Assembly (NCBI GenBank): GCA_002167845.2
Contig: NHBO02000091.1
Coordinates: 1 to 40,218 of the forward strand
Source of the DNA: Phycisphaera sp. TMED9
GTDB lineage: Bacteria; Planctomycetota; Phycisphaerae; Phycisphaerales; SM1A02
Length of the DNA stretch: 40,218 nt
Direction: 5' to 3'
Shown: positions 8,536 to 18,190 of the stretch, piece by piece
How the letters are laid out: each line of letters opens with the position of its first letter
Position numbering within the stretch: position 1 is the first letter of the stretch
Made by a program: the position numbers and the translations under genes
Notes under the pieces: model-generated
Databases searched by the model: none
The model's input: the letters and a program-made list of their open reading frames with translations, nothing else
Told to the model about the DNA's origin: nothing

Positions 8536-9414
8536 ATGAATCTGATTCACCGTCTTGTCGGTCGTCGAGTACTTCAGTCGTTCTGGTCTCGATTGATCCT
8601 GTTTCCATTCCTTGCGACTCCGGCCTTCGCGCAGCTGGACATGGACTTTTCGCCTCGAACCTTTCAGGGAACTCCGTTGGTGGCGAGTGTTCAGGCGGAC
8701 TCGACCCAGCCGGGCGGGCCGATGATCTTTCGAAACTATCGGTTCGATTCCGAGGGGCGACTCCTTCAGATCGAACAAGGATCAGAGACGCTCGGAGTCA
8801 CCTTGGAGGTCGGTTTCGAATCCGATGCCGAGGGCAGACCCGTCAAGGTGTCCGCGGTCTTCATGGGAAATCTCGGTTGGATCGAAACCTACGCCTACGA
8901 CGACGCCGGGCGAATCGAGTCCTGGACGAAACTGAATCCTCGGACTCAGGTCGAAACCGTCTCCCGGAGGCATGTCTACGACGAGGAAGGTCGTCAGGTC
9001 AAGACGGTCTTCGTTCAAGCGGGTCGAACCCCCGAAGAGACGACTCGGACCTTTGATGCGTCGAATCGCGTGCTTCAGGAAGAAACCACTTCGGATGGAA
9101 AGATGACCCGTCGCATCGACTTCGAATACGACGCTTCGGGGTGCCTGGTGAAGCAGGTGACGCTTCTCGGTCGGGGCCCGGTCGAGGTTCGAGAGTGGGA
9201 ACACGGCAAAGACTGCCGACCCGACCGGCTGAAGATCAGAACCTTCGCGGGAAAGATCACCACGGTCACGATGACCTATGACGGCAAGGGGAATCTTCTC
9301 ACCGAGTCGACGCTCCGGGAGGGCAAGCCCGCCCCGACGGTGCAGCGATGGACATATGAGTTTCCCAAGCCCGCTTCCGATTCCGCCGTCAAAGAGGACG
9401 GGAAGACCGAGTGA
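8536..9414 (+). CDS. Secreted protein with RHS/YD-like repeats
   Basis: Signal-like N-terminus ending ATPAFAQ; repeated YDDAGRIESW, VYDEEGRQVK, FDASNRVLQEE, FEYDASGCLVKQ, TYDGKGNLLTES. Confidence 0.65.
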   Translation: MNLIHRLVGRRVLQSFWSRLILFPFLATPAFAQLDMDFSPRTFQGTPLVASVQADSTQPGGPMIFRNYRFDSEGRLLQIEQGSETLGVTLEVGFESDAEGRPVKVSAVFMGNLGWIETYAYDDAGRIESWTKLNPRTQVETVSRRHVYDEEGRQVKTVFVQAGRTPEETTRTFDASNRVLQEETTSDGKMTRRIDFEYDASGCLVKQVTLLGRGPVEVREWEHGKDCRPDRLKIRTFAGKITTVTMTYDGKGNLLTESTLREGKPAPTVQRWTYEFPKPASDSAVKEDGKTE

Positions 9415-9554
9415 TCACGTCGGTCGCGACATCGCACCACGGGTGTCGAGACATGATTCAAGCAGGGCGGTAGCATCACGAATTCAATGCCGACGGCGGG
9501 CTTCGTCGTATCGGTGATCACGCCTCAGACGCACTTCAGGAAGAGATCTGATCC

Positions 9555-9989
9555 ATGAGCAGGAACCTGCCCCTTCGCCGCCTCCTCGGCGCTCTCGTTC
9601 TCCCGGCGGCTCTCATCGGTGGCTGCAACATGGGAACCCCGAGTTCCCGAGAGGGTCGGGTGGAGTCGCTTCATCCGGACGCCCGGAATGAGGTCGCCGA
9701 GAAGGTGGGGGTGCCTTTCACGCTGACGCTTCCCGGAAATGCGGGGACGGGGTACGAGTGGGTGATCGCCGGCGATCTCCCTCCTTTTCTCAGCCAGCGG
9801 GGAACGCCCCGATTCGTTCCCGCCGACTCGAACAAGGTCGGCGCGGGTGGGGACTCCGAGTTCGTGCTCGTCGCGAGTGAAGCGGGAAAGGGAGTGATCC
9901 GCTTCCACTATCTCCGTTCCTGGAAGAAGGACGCTCGTCCCGCTCGGTGGGCGGAAGTCGAAGTGACGGCGAACACCGGCGATCAGTGA
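9555..9989 (+). CDS. Chagasin-like (I42 family) protease inhibitor lipoprotein
   Basis: Lipobox-like ALIGGC; LTLPGNAGTGYEWVIA matches the chagasin NxTTGY-type loop; C-terminal GVIRFHYLRSWKK. Confidence 0.72.
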   Translation: MSRNLPLRRLLGALVLPAALIGGCNMGTPSSREGRVESLHPDARNEVAEKVGVPFTLTLPGNAGTGYEWVIAGDLPPFLSQRGTPRFVPADSNKVGAGGDSEFVLVASEAGKGVIRFHYLRSWKKDARPARWAEVEVTANTGDQ

Positions 9990-10124
9990 TCGCAGCGACA
10001 GTCTTGTCGTCGTGGTGGAATCCAACGCGATCCACGGGCAGGTCCGAAAGGATCAGCCTGGTTCTTGATTCGCTCTCAGGATCTTCTGATCCGGATTCGG
10101 AACCCAAGACAGAAAGGGTGGGCG

Positions 10125-10340
10125 ATGCCGTTGTTCGACGTACTTGGAAGCGAAGTCGATGGTCCCGAGGGGCCGGTGCTGGTCGAAGCGACCTTTGCAT
10201 CCCTCCCCCCCGACCACGGTGGCCCCGCCCTGTGCACTCGAGAACGATTCCTCGGTGAAGTGGTCGATCGCCACGGACGCCGATGGCATGCCATGATCGA
10301 GAACAAGCACGCGCGATACCTCGGGCCGGCGGACGAGTGA
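10125..10340 (+). CDS. Small hypothetical protein (71 aa)
   Basis: Internal ATG 10125 of track ORF 10065-10340: MPLFDVLGSEVDGPEGPVLVEATF... No family recognised. Confidence 0.5.
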   Translation: MPLFDVLGSEVDGPEGPVLVEATFASLPPDHGGPALCTRERFLGEVVDRHGRRWHAMIENKHARYLGPADE

Positions 10341-10372
10341 TCGTTCGAATTGATGAGTCTTGAGCGCCGGGC

Positions 10373-10888
10373 TCAATCGGAATCCACGATCCCCGCCGGC
10401 TGGCCGGGATCGACGGCGCCGAACCAATAGACCAGTTTTCCGCCCTGATTCGCGACGTGCATCGTCCAGACGACGGTTGCAAGAGTGAGCGCGAAGGCGA
10501 GGATTCCCGCGCCCGACCGGATCAGAGGTCGAGGAATGGCGGAGACCAGGATCATCGCGGCGATCGCCGTGAGGAGCAGTGGAATGCGTTCGCCATCGTC
10601 GTGGTGATCTTCGAGCAGGGCGACGCCGGCCTCGTTGAGATTGACGCGGGCCAGCGACTCGGCCGCCTCGCCGGCTTCGCCCGACTGCCACGCGATCACG
10701 CCGGTGGCGAAGATCGCGGTCGCGAGAAGAAGGCGATAGGCGAGTGCTCGGCGGCGATACAGGAAGGGCAGGACGAGGGTGAAGGGGATCGCGAGCACGC
10801 TGAAGGCGATCGGGAAGTGGACCAGCATGGCGTGCCGGGTCTGTGGATCCGCCAGCGAGAGTCGAATGTTCTCGAACAGTTCGGTCAC
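10373..10888 (-). CDS. DUF2231-like membrane protein
   Basis: RHAMLVHFPIAFSVLAIPF plus four hydrophobic segments; resembles DUF2231 (HPxLVHFPIAL). Confidence 0.7.
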   Translation of the reverse strand: MTELFENIRLSLADPQTRHAMLVHFPIAFSVLAIPFTLVLPFLYRRRALAYRLLLATAIFATGVIAWQSGEAGEAAESLARVNLNEAGVALLEDHHDDGERIPLLLTAIAAMILVSAIPRPLIRSGAGILAFALTLATVVWTMHVANQGGKLVYWFGAVDPGQPAGIVDSD

Positions 10889-11016
10889 CGGGTGGGTCTC
10901 CAGTCGTCGAGCGCGATCGGGTCGATGCCCTTGATGGACGGTACGCTCCCTGTCGTCGCCGACTCGTCAGGCCACGATACGTGATGTATTCCAGACCCGT
11001 TGCGGAGAATCAGCAT

Positions 11017-12078
11017 ATGAACCCGCCCAGATTTCATCGTCGAAGATCATGCTTCCTGCTCGCCACGGCATTCCTGGCGGGAATCGCTCAAGCCCAGGAT
11101 CAACCATCACCGGATCATCCGTTCGTGTTCGCCAGAGAGATCTGGCGGAGTCCGGTGACCGCGGCTGCCTTGCGGGACGACTCGACCTTCACGCGGCTGC
11201 CGGATCGGGTTGAGATCGTCTCACAGCCCGTCGGTGCGGATGATGCCGGGGATCACTTCGTGCAACGGATTCGTGGTTGGATCGAGGCGCCCCGGACCGG
11301 TTCGTATCGGTTCTCCATTGCCTCGGACGACGACGGAGTGCTCTTCATTTCACCTTCGTCGGATCCCGACGAGCGAGTCTTGGTGGCGGAAGTGGCGGGT
11401 TTCACGGGGCCGGGGGAGTTCGATCGTCAGAAGGCGCAGACCTCGAGGCCGTTGATCCTGATCAAGGGCCAGCGGTACTACCTCGAAGCCCGACACCGTG
11501 ACCAGGATGGCCTCGACCACCTCTCGATCGCGTGGCGGGGGCCCGGAATGCCCTCGGGCGGCGTCGTCCCGATCGGGATGACTCTGGACCCGGAATTCAC
11601 ACTGGAGGTCTGGGAGGGTGTTGCCCGGGGTGCGCCATCGAGCCTGGAAGTCTTCGCCACGCCTCCGGATCGGGTTGAACGCCTCTTCGCGATGGGCTCC
11701 GCGAGCGTTGGGGTGAATGTCGCCACCCGGCTTCGAGGACGGTTCGTACCGCCCCAGGACGGCGAGTACCGGTTTCTGGTGACCGCAGATGACCTGGCGG
11801 AGCTCCGAATACTCGATCCTGATGCCACAGATGGCGTCCGCAAGCTTGCAGAACTGACCGGATGGACGGCGCCAAACGGCTGGGACGAGCGATCAGAGCA
11901 GATTTCATCGCCTCTGCGGCTCAAGGCCGGGGTTCCGGTCCTTCTTGAAGCGATCCACTGGCAGGGCTCCGGTCCCGGCCATATCGGGGTCGGCGTCCTT
12001 GGGCCTGAGGGGCTTGATCATCGTCCGATCAAATCGACTCCGAAGCCTGCGAAAGCGATGGAATCCGGAACCCGGTGA
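11017..12078 (+). CDS. Secreted protein with two PA14-like domains
   Basis: ATG 11017 gives a signal peptide (MNPPRFHRRRSCFLLATAFLAGIAQAQ) with an upstream GGAGA. Two copies of the pattern RIRGWIEAPRTGSYRFSIASDDDGVLFIS / RLRGRFVPPQDGEYRFLVTADDLAELRIL. Confidence 0.75.
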   Translation: MNPPRFHRRRSCFLLATAFLAGIAQAQDQPSPDHPFVFAREIWRSPVTAAALRDDSTFTRLPDRVEIVSQPVGADDAGDHFVQRIRGWIEAPRTGSYRFSIASDDDGVLFISPSSDPDERVLVAEVAGFTGPGEFDRQKAQTSRPLILIKGQRYYLEARHRDQDGLDHLSIAWRGPGMPSGGVVPIGMTLDPEFTLEVWEGVARGAPSSLEVFATPPDRVERLFAMGSASVGVNVATRLRGRFVPPQDGEYRFLVTADDLAELRILDPDATDGVRKLAELTGWTAPNGWDERSEQISSPLRLKAGVPVLLEAIHWQGSGPGHIGVGVLGPEGLDHRPIKSTPKPAKAMESGTR

Positions 12079-12246
12079 ACCGGCGAACCACTTCTTCGTA
12101 GCAATTGCGAGGGGGCAACCGCCCCGAAATCCGTCGGTACTCTTGGAAGCCCCGCTATCCTCTCAGCAACGGATGCCGGCAGCGTCTCAGGTCGTGCAGC
12201 GCGTCTGCCGTCAAACAATCATTTTCCGCTTAGGAGATTCGAACCC

Positions 12247-15027
12247 ATGGTTCATCCTCGAACCCTCGTCCTCGCCGGTGTGACCGGCCTTGCGGCCCTC
12301 GTCACCTCGCTTCCGGCCACCGCGATGCAAGGTCCGCCTGCGTCGGCCAGGTCCGGCGCCAGCCAGGACTTCCCCCCCTTCGACAAGATTTCCGAGGGTT
12401 TCACCGAAGTCGCTCCGGCGGACGGCAAACGCGGTCTCTATCGACTCTGGGTCAACAAGAAGACCCAGAAGACGCTTGCGGAGCTGCCTCGGAACTTCGA
12501 GAAGCAGGACCTCTTCCTCGCCTGGACCGTCGCGGCCGGTGTTCAGACTTCGGCCGTTCAGACCGGCGATCAGTATGCGAAGTGGAAGCGATTCGGCAAG
12601 CGACTCGCGTTGATCGAGCCCAACTTCGCGGTCGTCTCGACCGGTGACAAGCAAAGTCAGGATGCGACGCAACGAGTCTTCACGGACCGCGTCATCCTCG
12701 AAGTCCCGATTCTCGCGATGGGTCCGAGTGGTGGACCGGTCATCGATCTGAACAGCCTCTTCGTCAATCAGGCGACCCGCTTCTTCGGTGGTGTGGCCGG
12801 TGGCGCGAACACCAGGCTCGTGACCGTCGAGAAGGCCAAGACCTTCCCGGAGAACGTCGAGCTCTGCTATCAGATGCCGCTCAGCAGCGGTCGATTCGCG
12901 AAGCTCTACTACTCCATCGCGGCGATTCCCGGCAACACCGGATACCGACCCCGCAAGGCGGACGACCGGGTCGGTTACTTCACCACCAGCATCCAGGATC
13001 TTGGTGACCCCTCGGCCGATACGTCGTGGAAGCGTTACATCAATCGGTGGCATCTCGAGAAGGCCGATCCGAGCCTCAAGATGAGCCCGCCGAAGAAGCC
13101 CATCGTGTTCTACATCGAGCACACCGTCCCGGTCAGGTACCGACGGTGGGTTCGCGATGGGATTCTTGAATGGAACAACGCCTTCGAGGAAATCGGCATC
13201 GTGAATGCCGTGGAGGTCTACCAGCAGGACGCCAACACCGGCGCCCACATGGAGAAGGACCCGGAGGACGCTCGCTACAACTTCATGGTCTGGACCAACG
13301 CGAACATGGGCTTCGCGATCGGGCCAAGCAGAGTGCATCCCCGCACCGGCCAGATCCTCGACGCGGACATCGTCATGGACGAGGGCTTCGTGAGTTCATG
13401 GGTCGACGCCTGGGAACGCCAGGTGCCACACGCCGCCATGGAGAGTCTCGGCGCCGAGACGATCGAGTGGCTGGTCGACCATCCCGAGTTCGATCCTCGA
13501 GTCATCCTCGCCGCTCCGCAGGACCGTGCGCAGATCGCCGAGGACATCGCCAGCCGTTACGAAGAGCTGCGTGGCAAGGGGCTGCGATCGATGCATCCGA
13601 GCCTCGACGGCCCGGGCAAGCTCATCGCAGGTGCCGGCCCTGACGGAATCGCGATCGAAAGCAACTCGCATTCCTGCACCGCATGCCAGAACGCCATGCG
13701 AAAGTCGACCGACGTCGCGTTCATGCGGATGAACGCGGAACTGCTCGGATTGATGAACAGTGACGATCCGGACGGTCAGAAGCTCGACGGAATCCCCGAA
13801 GAGTTCATCGGTCCCCTCCTCAAGGAGGTGATCATGCACGAGGTCGGCCACACGCTCGGGCTTCGGCACAACTTCGTCGGCTCCGAGCTCGTCTCCTACG
13901 AGGAGATGAACAGTGAAGGCTTCGACGGTCCGATCTCTTCATCGGTGATGGATTATCTGCCGGTCAACATCGCCTTCGGCGATGACGTCGTGCAGGGTCC
14001 CTGGACCACGATGGAACTCGGCCCCTACGACGTCTGGGCGATCTCCTACGGTTACACCCCCGGCAAGACGGACGCGGTTCTCGCCCGTTGCGGCGAACCG
14101 GAGCTTCGATACCTGACCGACGAAGACACCATGGGGCCCGACCCCATGGCACGTCGCTTCGATCATGCGAAGAACCCGCTCGACTACGTCGACGCCCAGT
14201 TGGCGATCGTCGAAGAGCTTCGCGGTCGAATCCTCGACGACATGGTCGATGACGGTGAAAGCTGGTCGAAGGCTCGTCAGGGGTATCTCATGCTCCTCTC
14301 GAAGCATCGGAGTGCCGTCGGAACCGCCGGCAACTGGATCGGCGGAAGCACCATCAATCGCGTGAAGAAGGGTGCGGAGCTCGATCCGATCCAGGACATC
14401 CCGGCGGATCAGCAGCGTCGAGCCCTCGCGGTCGTTCTCGATGCCACCATGCCTGATGCGGCGTACGGTCTGAATCCGGAACTGCTCCGGAAGATGACCG
14501 TCGAGAAGTGGTTCGACGGTGGTGGCATGCGGGCCACGATGACGGATCCCACCTTCGACGTGCACAACCGGATCAACGGCATCCAGGAGACGGCGTTGAC
14601 CCTGATCCTCAATCCAACCACTCTGAATCGGATGTATGACAACGAATTCCGAGCGGATGAAGGTCAGGACGTGCTCACCATCCCCGAGACGATGGACGGT
14701 GTGAAGGCTGCGGTCTGGACGGAGCTCGACGCTCGGCCGGACGGCAAGCAGAGCAACACCGACGCGTACATCTCCAGCCTTCGACGGAATCTGCAGCGAT
14801 CTCATCTGGAACGACTCGTGTCGCTCGCAGGTGGGAGCAGTCGCTTCGGACCATCCAAGGCAGCCGTCGCGAGTCTCTCGCGGCAGCAGCTTCGCGAGCT
14901 CGATGAGCAGATCGGTGAAGTTCTGAGTCGGGATGGAAGCCGGCTCGACACCTATTCGAAGGCTCACCTCAGTGATGCCAAGGCGATCATCGATCGCGTG
15001 CTCAACGCGGATTACGTCTACAACTGA
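12247..15027 (+). CDS. Secreted zinc-dependent metalloprotease (DUF5117/DUF4953-like)
   Basis: Zinc motif VIMHEVGHTLGLRHNF, downstream SSVMDYLP; upstream VPVRYRRWVRDGILEWNNAFEEIG typical of this family. Confidence 0.88.
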   Translation: MVHPRTLVLAGVTGLAALVTSLPATAMQGPPASARSGASQDFPPFDKISEGFTEVAPADGKRGLYRLWVNKKTQKTLAELPRNFEKQDLFLAWTVAAGVQTSAVQTGDQYAKWKRFGKRLALIEPNFAVVSTGDKQSQDATQRVFTDRVILEVPILAMGPSGGPVIDLNSLFVNQATRFFGGVAGGANTRLVTVEKAKTFPENVELCYQMPLSSGRFAKLYYSIAAIPGNTGYRPRKADDRVGYFTTSIQDLGDPSADTSWKRYINRWHLEKADPSLKMSPPKKPIVFYIEHTVPVRYRRWVRDGILEWNNAFEEIGIVNAVEVYQQDANTGAHMEKDPEDARYNFMVWTNANMGFAIGPSRVHPRTGQILDADIVMDEGFVSSWVDAWERQVPHAAMESLGAETIEWLVDHPEFDPRVILAAPQDRAQIAEDIASRYEELRGKGLRSMHPSLDGPGKLIAGAGPDGIAIESNSHSCTACQNAMRKSTDVAFMRMNAELLGLMNSDDPDGQKLDGIPEEFIGPLLKEVIMHEVGHTLGLRHNFVGSELVSYEEMNSEGFDGPISSSVMDYLPVNIAFGDDVVQGPWTTMELGPYDVWAISYGYTPGKTDAVLARCGEPELRYLTDEDTMGPDPMARRFDHAKNPLDYVDAQLAIVEELRGRILDDMVDDGESWSKARQGYLMLLSKHRSAVGTAGNWIGGSTINRVKKGAELDPIQDIPADQQRRALAVVLDATMPDAAYGLNPELLRKMTVEKWFDGGGMRATMTDPTFDVHNRINGIQETALTLILNPTTLNRMYDNEFRADEGQDVLTIPETMDGVKAAVWTELDARPDGKQSNTDAYISSLRRNLQRSHLERLVSLAGGSSRFGPSKAAVASLSRQQLRELDEQIGEVLSRDGSRLDTYSKAHLSDAKAIIDRVLNADYVYN

Positions 15028-15061
15028 TCACGAGCGGTCGATCTCGGCCGCCGCGAACATC

Positions 15062-15121
15062 GATCAAGAAGAATCAGGGGACCGTCTTTGGACGGTCCCC
15101 TGTTCTATTTCATTCTTGATC
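15062..15121. terminator. Two-tier hairpin between convergent genes, likely bidirectional terminator
   Basis: Inner perfect 12-bp stem CAGGGGACCGTC (15075-15086) TTTG GACGGTCCCCTG (15091-15102); outer perfect 9-bp stem GATCAAGAA (15062-15070)/TTCTTGATC (15113-15121). Confidence 0.7.
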
Positions 15122-15157
15122 AGACGTGCTTCGATCGAGGCTCGCGTGTGATCGCGA

Positions 15158-15589
15158 TCACGGTTTCTTGACGGGAAGGTTCGCGTAGAAGACCGCTTCG
15201 AACTCGTACCACTTGATGGCTTTCTCGCCGAGTGCGGGGCCGAAGGCGGGAGTCGATCCGACTTTGCCGTTCCCGGCGCCCATTCTCGCCGACTCGTTCG
15301 CCGCTGAAAACGTCGGCGCGTATCGCCACCAATAGGCTTTGGCGCCGACTTCCTCCGCCGCGGCCATCGCTTCCTTGTCGCCCGGAAGCTGCCCGGCGTC
15401 GATCTGCTTGGTGAATCTGCTGACGCCGAGGCGAACGGACTTGATCTCGGCCTGCACCCGCACCGGCGTGTCGTCGGATTCCTGACGGCTGCCGACGTAG
15501 TTTTCCATGAATGGATTGGCGCACCCCGCGAGCAGCACTGTGGAGACGACGAGGAGCGTGCGAAGGCTTTGGATCGGTTTCGGTCGCAT
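15158..15589 (-). CDS. Hypothetical lipoprotein
   Basis: MRPKPIQSLRTLLVVSTVLLAGCANP lipobox. Confidence 0.7.
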   Translation of the reverse strand: MRPKPIQSLRTLLVVSTVLLAGCANPFMENYVGSRQESDDTPVRVQAEIKSVRLGVSRFTKQIDAGQLPGDKEAMAAAEEVGAKAYWWRYAPTFSAANESARMGAGNGKVGSTPAFGPALGEKAIKWYEFEAVFYANLPVKKP

Positions 15590-15637
15590 GTTCTTGAGTT
15601 CTCTTCTTCTGGTCGCGAGCGAGGTGGCCTGAGCGGG

Positions 15638-16036
15638 TCAAGTCGACGGGCGGAGGATCCAGAACATCGCTCGGCGTTGTTCCGGCGTGATCGATTCATC
15701 GTACAGGAGGGCGTTGAGTCGATCTCGCTCAGCGCCACTCTCGGCCTCGAGGGTTCGCCATGCCTCGACTTCGGGTTCGGTGATCGTGCGGTCAGAGAAC
15801 TTCCGTTCGAACGGCCGCAGGCCCGCCCGCATGGCGAGATAGTCGGTGGCTTCAGCCTTGAATCGGGCGACCACCGGGTCATCGTCCATCGTGGTCGGAG
15901 CGCCGGCGCGACCAAGTCCGTCATCAGTTCCTTGCGGCACCGGTGGCGAGGTCTTCTGGTCACATCCTCCCAAGGAGCATGCTGCCAGAATCAGTGCGGC
16001 GGCACCGAACGCCGATCGAGGGTTGGTCTTTCCCAT
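15638..16036 (-). CDS. Hypothetical lipoprotein
   Basis: MGKTNPRSAFGAAALILAACSLGGCDQ lipobox-like leader. Confidence 0.65.
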   Translation of the reverse strand: MGKTNPRSAFGAAALILAACSLGGCDQKTSPPVPQGTDDGLGRAGAPTTMDDDPVVARFKAEATDYLAMRAGLRPFERKFSDRTITEPEVEAWRTLEAESGAERDRLNALLYDESITPEQRRAMFWILRPST

Positions 16037-16045
16037 ACGGCGGGC

Positions 16046-16846
16046 TCACCAATCGCCGTAGAGTGCAACGCTGCCGGGGAAGAGTCGCTGGGAGACCCAG
16101 TCCCAGTCCGGGCCGGGGTAGTAGACATTCGTGAGCTGGTTGGGATCGTTGAAGGCGACTTCGATGGGGTCCGGGTCGGTGTAGCTCTCGCCCGCCCATT
16201 TGTATCGCTCCACGTGTCCGTCGGCGAAGGCGAAGTTGAAGTAGCCGGTATCCCAGATCATCAACTGGTCGATCCAGTCCGGAGTGTAGGGATTGATTCC
16301 CCAGCCATTGATGTTGTGGCCACGGCGATCATGCTCCGCGACCATGGAGATCGTCTCGCTGGGCTTGGGAATTCTGCTTCGGGTTCCGATGCTCCAGCTC
16401 GGCGGTCCGTTCCAGTCGCTCGTTCCCTCTCCGTCGGTGAAGAAAGCGCTCAGCGAGTAGGTTCGGACGTGGTCCGATTCGTCGAAGGGTGACCGATAGA
16501 GGCGGACATCACCGACGTAGGGAAACAGCCGGCCTTCGGTCAAGGCTTCAATCTTCTCAGTGTTGCCCGGCCCCAGGTTGTTTCCGACGGACCTGACCCA
16601 GTCCCAGGCATGTCGATTGGTGTCGGGCGCCACATATCGTCCGGCGTTGTCGGTCGCGTAGCCATCCCAGGCCAGCATCATCTGTCGCTGGTTCGAAAGA
16701 CAGGTCATGCCCTTCGACGTCTGGCGGAAGATGCCGGCCGCGTAGATGACGAGACTGATCAGGACGGCGATCATGGCGATCACCACCAGAAGTTCAACGA
16801 GGGTGAATCCTTTGGATTCTCGGGTCCGGGGGGTTCTGGTCGGCAT
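16046..16846 (-). CDS. Type II secretion/prepilin-like protein with H-X9-DG type C-terminus
   Basis: MPTRTPRTRESKGFTLVELLVVIAMIAVLISLVIYAAG N-methylation motif; C-terminal FNFAFADGHVERYKW. Track ORF extends to 17038, but ATG at 16846 (or 16861) is the likely start. Confidence 0.88.
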   Translation of the reverse strand: MPTRTPRTRESKGFTLVELLVVIAMIAVLISLVIYAAGIFRQTSKGMTCLSNQRQMMLAWDGYATDNAGRYVAPDTNRHAWDWVRSVGNNLGPGNTEKIEALTEGRLFPYVGDVRLYRSPFDESDHVRTYSLSAFFTDGEGTSDWNGPPSWSIGTRSRIPKPSETISMVAEHDRRGHNINGWGINPYTPDWIDQLMIWDTGYFNFAFADGHVERYKWAGESYTDPDPIEVAFNDPNQLTNVYYPGPDWDWVSQRLFPGSVALYGDW

Positions 16847-17034
16847 CTTGAACAGCTCCATCGAGGCGGCGGGGGGTGGCCGCTCGATGTCGGCGCTATC
16901 CCGGAGAATCTTCTCCGTAACACGATACCCCGCAAAAGGGCGCTTCGGTAGCAGGAACTTGATGGGAGAAGGGTGATTTACCCACTCGGGCCGGTTATCG
17001 ACGGGCAGATCTGGCCGGCCTGAAGGATCTCGGG

Positions 17035-18099
17035 TCACTCGGGAGCGACCTGATCCTTCTTCTGCATCGGCTCGTCAGGCTTCGGCCGTCGATTTGGTCT
17101 GAAGTTTCCAATGCCGGAGTTCGGAGGTCGCCAATCTTCGGTCCGCCCGATGGCGATGCCTTCGGGCGGGATGGACTCATCTTGACCCAGAGCCCAGAGA
17201 ATCCCTTGAAGCGCCAGTCGCCGACAGGATGTGGATCGAAAGTCGTAGGGATGGCCGAGCGTGGTGAAGAAGACCCTTGATGGTCTGCCGGAATTCGAGT
17301 CATGCTCGTAGATCCACGCGACCGGATTCGAAGCGGGGAAGCGATCGTGCCGTTCGGCGTGGTAGGACTTCAGCGTCGTGCCGATCGCGAGCGGGGTCGG
17401 TTCGCCGGAAAGGGCGTCTTCGCCACCCTCGACGTGATAGAGCCAGGAGTAGGCGTCGAACGGGCTGACGCCTCGGAGAATGGGATGGGTCGAGTCCTTG
17501 ACCGGATCGACATGGGTCAGCGGTGACTTGCCGTCATCGAAATGACCGTGGTGCGTGATCCATCGTTGTCCGAAGAGTTCACGTGGCCAATCCCGGTTGA
17601 GCGACGCATGTTCGAGATCCTCATCGGGATAACGGAACGCATGCGTGGCGGTTCGGAATCCCACGACCGGCTTGCCCGACTTCGCGAATTCGAGAATCGG
17701 CGCGAGTTGCTCGTCCGGGAGCGCTCGGAACCTCGTGAACATCACCAGCATGTCCGCGGTCGCCAGGATCTCGGTGCCGGGAATGTTCTCCAACGCGTTG
17801 GGGTCGATTCGCCCTTCCTCGTCGAGGCTGTAAAGGACGGTGGTTCGAATGCCGTGATCCCGGGAGAGGATCGATGCGAGCATTGGAAGCGATTCTTCGC
17901 TTCGATACTCTTCGTCTCCGGCGATGAACACGACGTGCGGTGGGTCGGGCTCGGCCGGGGGGTTGGCCACCGTGGTCGGCGAAGCCGGGATCAGCAGGAT
18001 CGCGGCGAGAATGACGATGGGGATGGTGATCACGCTCCGGAAAATATCCGATGACGGCCGCCATCGCTGGATGAACCATGAAAAGGGCGGGGTCTCCAT
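17035..18099 (-). CDS. ThuA-like domain protein, secreted
   Basis: PHVVFIAGDEEYRSEESLPMLASIL; HHGHFDD; SRVFFTTLGHPYDFRS, matching the ThuA (glutamine amidotransferase-like) pattern. Confidence 0.82.
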   Translation of the reverse strand: METPPFSWFIQRWRPSSDIFRSVITIPIVILAAILLIPASPTTVANPPAEPDPPHVVFIAGDEEYRSEESLPMLASILSRDHGIRTTVLYSLDEEGRIDPNALENIPGTEILATADMLVMFTRFRALPDEQLAPILEFAKSGKPVVGFRTATHAFRYPDEDLEHASLNRDWPRELFGQRWITHHGHFDDGKSPLTHVDPVKDSTHPILRGVSPFDAYSWLYHVEGGEDALSGEPTPLAIGTTLKSYHAERHDRFPASNPVAWIYEHDSNSGRPSRVFFTTLGHPYDFRSTSCRRLALQGILWALGQDESIPPEGIAIGRTEDWRPPNSGIGNFRPNRRPKPDEPMQKKDQVAPE

Positions 18100-18190
18100 T
18101 CTCCGAGAGGTGGCGGGGCTCGCCGCGTAGGATGGGGATCGACCGACCGATTCATGGACCCCCCTTGTTCATTGATGGAGCACACCCCCG

